Positions 7,868 to 8,999 of a stretch of 8,999 nt of DNA are shown here, in pieces (positions within the stretch are counted from its first letter, which is position 1; each line of letters opens with the position of its first letter). Where the stretch lies: the NCBI GenBank assembly GCA_947174735.1, contig CAMWKC010000074.1, positions 1 to 8,999 of the forward strand, in the 5' to 3' direction. The translations under genes were made by a program, and so were the position numbers. This DNA is from an uncultured Porphyromonadaceae bacterium (GTDB lineage: Bacteria > Bacteroidota > Bacteroidia > Bacteroidales > Muribaculaceae). Below the pieces are notes generated by a model that was not told the DNA's origin, made no database searches, and saw nothing but the letters and a program-made list of their open reading frames with translations.

Positions 7868-8595
7868 AATATTACTGTCGAACCACTGTAAATCAAAAAT
7901 ATAGCTGGGCGTTTATCGTAGTCTGCTTTTATGGTGCGCCATCGTGACGCAGGAAGACTGATTACACTTTCGTGCAGAGGGTCTGTCAGATCACAGGCTA
8001 CACACAGCATTGTGACCGCACGTAGTGTAGTAATAAGGGTGGCCAACATCTTGTTGTTACGGTAAGGAGCCTCGATGAATATCTGAGTCATGTTCTTACG
8101 TGCAGACTCGGATTCGAGTTCTCTAATAGCTTTAGTGCGGGCTGTAGTTTCGATAGGCAGATATCCGTGAAAGGCAAAGCCTTGTCCGTTGAAACCTGAG
8201 GCCATAAGCGACATCAGTATGCTCGATGGGCCGACAAGAGGTACAACTTTTAGGCCTTCATGCTGTGCAATACCCACGACTATAGCTCCCGGGTCGGCTA
8301 CAGCAGGACAGCCGGCCTCGCTCATAAGGCCGATAGGCTCGCCACGACGCAATGGCTCAAGATAAGCTGATACATCACGCGGTTCGGTGTGACGGTTAAG
8401 CTCGCAGAAGGTAAGGGTATCTATGTCGATATCACGGTCACATTTCTTAAGAAAACGGCGGGCGGTGCGTATATTTTCAACTATGTAATGGCGTATATTA
8501 CGCACTATGCCGACGGTGGCTGCCGGTAAGGTGTCAGACAGCGGAGCATCGCTGATACCGACAGGAATAAGATATAAAGCAGTTATGATTTCCAT
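7864..8595 (-). CDS. SAM-dependent methyltransferase, RsmI / tetrapyrrole methylase family (short form)
   Basis: The 243-aa product has the TP-methylase fold. LYLIPVGIS (7-15) corresponds to the first strand and loop, LMSEAGCPAVADPG (90-103) to the RsmI-type LVSDAGTPxxSDPG motif, VPLVGPSSILMSLMASGF (118-135) to the VPxPGPSAxxxALxxSG motif, and FIEAPYRNNKML (173-184) to the FYESPHR region. RsmI 2'-O-methylates C1402 of 16S rRNA, but this protein is shorter than E. coli RsmI (286 aa) and diverged, so the exact substrate is uncertain. I start it at the ATG at 8595 because family homology begins at once (MEIITALYLIPVG). The longer in-frame start at 8886 would add 97 residues encoded largely by a DNA tandem repeat. 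The TGA stop overlaps the next gene's ATG by 4 nt, suggesting translational coupling. Confidence 0.9.
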   Translation of the reverse strand: MEIITALYLIPVGISDAPLSDTLPAATVGIVRNIRHYIVENIRTARRFLKKCDRDIDIDTLTFCELNRHTEPRDVSAYLEPLRRGEPIGLMSEAGCPAVADPGAIVVGIAQHEGLKVVPLVGPSSILMSLMASGFNGQGFAFHGYLPIETTARTKAIRELESESARKNMTQIFIEAPYRNNKMLATLITTLRAVTMLCVACDLTDPLHESVISLPASRWRTIKADYDKRPAIFLIYSGSTVIL

Positions 8596-8636
8596 GTCTC
8601 TATTCGAGGAGAGACGCAGGAGTAGTTTTAATAATA

Positions 8637-8653
8637 CGGGAGCAGAGCTCCCG
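8637..8653. other. GC-rich 7-bp hairpin in the methyltransferase leader
   Basis: CGGGAGC (8637-8643) and GCTCCCG (8647-8653) form a perfect 7-bp stem around AGA. On the minus strand it is followed by TATTATTAAAAC, which is only weakly U-rich, and then by the methyltransferase start about 40 nt later. It could be a weak terminator for an upstream minus-strand transcript or a leader structure. It directly abuts the tandem repeat array. Confidence 0.4.
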
Positions 8654-8655
8654 GC

Positions 8656-8834
8656 GGGAACCAGCTTCGCGAGAGTAAAAGCTTCAGTAGCGGCAGGGCA
8701 GCTTGATGAGAGTAAAAGCTTTGGTACCGGTGGGAACCAGCTTCGCGAGAGTAAAAACTTCGGTAGCGGCAGGGCAGCTTGATGAGGGTTAAAGCTTTGG
8801 TACTGGCGAAAACCAGCTTCGCGAGGGTGAAAGC
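8656..8834. repeat. 76-bp tandem repeat, about 2.35 copies, with 37/39-bp half units
   Basis: Full units occupy 8656-8731 and 8732-8807 and agree at 70 of 76 positions by hand alignment. A partial third unit (8808-8834) agrees at 23 of 27. Each full unit splits into two related halves of 37 and 39 bp, both starting CAGCTT and containing GAGAGTAAAAGCTT or a close variant; that core appears five times in total. The differences are scattered single substitutions with no length change. There is no spacer diversity, so it is not a CRISPR array. Confidence 0.9.
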
Positions 8835-8839
8835 AACAA

Positions 8840-8926
8840 AAGGCTGCGTAGAGGAGAGAACTAAGAATCGAAGGTAAACTGCCCAAAAGAGAAAGTCAGT
8901 AGCCAAAGGAAGGCTGCGCAGAGGAG
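8840..8926. repeat. 17-bp direct repeat spaced by 70 bp
   Basis: AAGGCTGCG(T/C)AGAGGAG occurs at 8840-8856 and again at 8910-8926, identical at 16 of 17 positions. It follows directly on the 76-bp array and has similar spacing, so it may be a second, more decayed family of the same repeat region. Confidence 0.6.
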
Positions 8927-8999
8927 GCGCCAAAAGCCGAAAACATCCGTGCGGGAAGCCGGGAGAGGATATAATTAAAACTAATGGTGACTTATATTC

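Larger units (their letters stand above)
8596..8999. other. Non-coding, repeat-rich region upstream of the methyltransferase operon
   Basis: No convincing gene lies in these roughly 400 bases. Several frames are open on both strands, but the encoded peptides follow the DNA repeat (for example REAG and SFYSHQAALPLLK strings) and match no family I recognise. The region holds a small hairpin, a 76-bp tandem repeat and a spaced 17-bp direct repeat, listed separately. The promoter of the minus operon should lie here or further upstream, but I found no TAnnTTTG match on the minus strand. The last 165 bases beyond the tandem array show only the spaced direct repeat. Confidence 0.6.

Noticed and set aside
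7894..7901. Minus-strand TATTTTTG, a TAnnTTTG match just upstream of the MBL gene
   Set aside because: It lies inside the methyltransferase coding region, has no -33 partner at the proper distance, and the ATGA overlap already explains expression. Chance matches are common in AT-rich sequence.
8656..8834. CRISPR-like array
   Set aside because: The units are contiguous with no variable spacers, are 76 bp with internal half repeats, and no cas genes are present in the window.
8596..8886. 97-residue N-terminal extension of the methyltransferase from an upstream in-frame ATG at 8886
   Set aside because: The extension is encoded largely by the 76-bp tandem repeat and matches nothing in the family. 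The family core begins exactly at the Met at 8595.
8970..8999. Possible new plus-strand gene starting ATGGTG at 8984, with TATAAT at 8970-8975
   Set aside because: Only five codons are visible before the window ends. TATAAT is not the Bacteroidetes promoter form, and the GGAGAGG upstream is too far away to decide.

Overview
The window looks like a chromosomal segment from a member of the Bacteroidales, possibly the Muribaculaceae/Prevotella side of the order; the family is a guess. The pointers are a Bacteroidetes-type promoter box (TAACTTTG), gene starts without a clear Shine-Dalgarno sequence, large secreted surface proteins with repeats, and a type IX secretion (T9SS)-like C-terminal tail.

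Layout, left to right. Bases 3-83 probably hold the last 26 codons of an upstream plus-strand gene. Bases 84-343 are an AT-rich leader with a good promoter match at 134-141 and two weak hairpins. A two-gene plus-strand cassette follows. The first gene (344-1345) encodes a secreted protein of 333 aa that is probably a right-handed beta-helix. The second (1370-6796), 24 nt downstream, encodes a secreted giant of 1808 aa. That giant contains five 68-70 aa 'YEYWFDND' repeats plus a degenerate sixth, a beta-rich linker domain, eleven chitobiase/hexosaminidase-C-terminal-like modules (nine of them arranged as three ABC super-repeats of about 230 aa), a short leucine-rich segment, a 'GW.TL.LPF' domain and a T9SS-like sorting tail. 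No catalytic domain is visible in either protein. A perfect 29-bp inverted repeat with a 3-nt loop (6801-6861) separates the cassette from convergent minus-strand genes and is probably a bidirectional terminator.

The minus-strand genes form a compact two-gene operon: an RsmI/tetrapyrrole-methylase-family SAM-dependent methyltransferase (8595 down to 7864), then a WalJ/YycJ-type metallo-beta-lactamase-fold hydrolase (7867 down to 6875). They overlap by ATGA, which suggests translational coupling. Upstream of the operon, 8596-8999 has no convincing gene. It contains a short GC-rich hairpin, a 76-bp tandem repeat of about 2.35 copies built from 37/39-bp half units, and a spaced 17-bp direct repeat.

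The ordinary part is the housekeeping-like minus operon. The part worth a second look is the surface-protein cassette: its nested repeats, the uncharacterised 68-aa repeat, and the sharp internal base-composition shift in the beta-helix gene. I see no CRISPR array, insertion sequence, tRNA or rRNA, and no sequence that by itself shows a new defence or enzymatic system.
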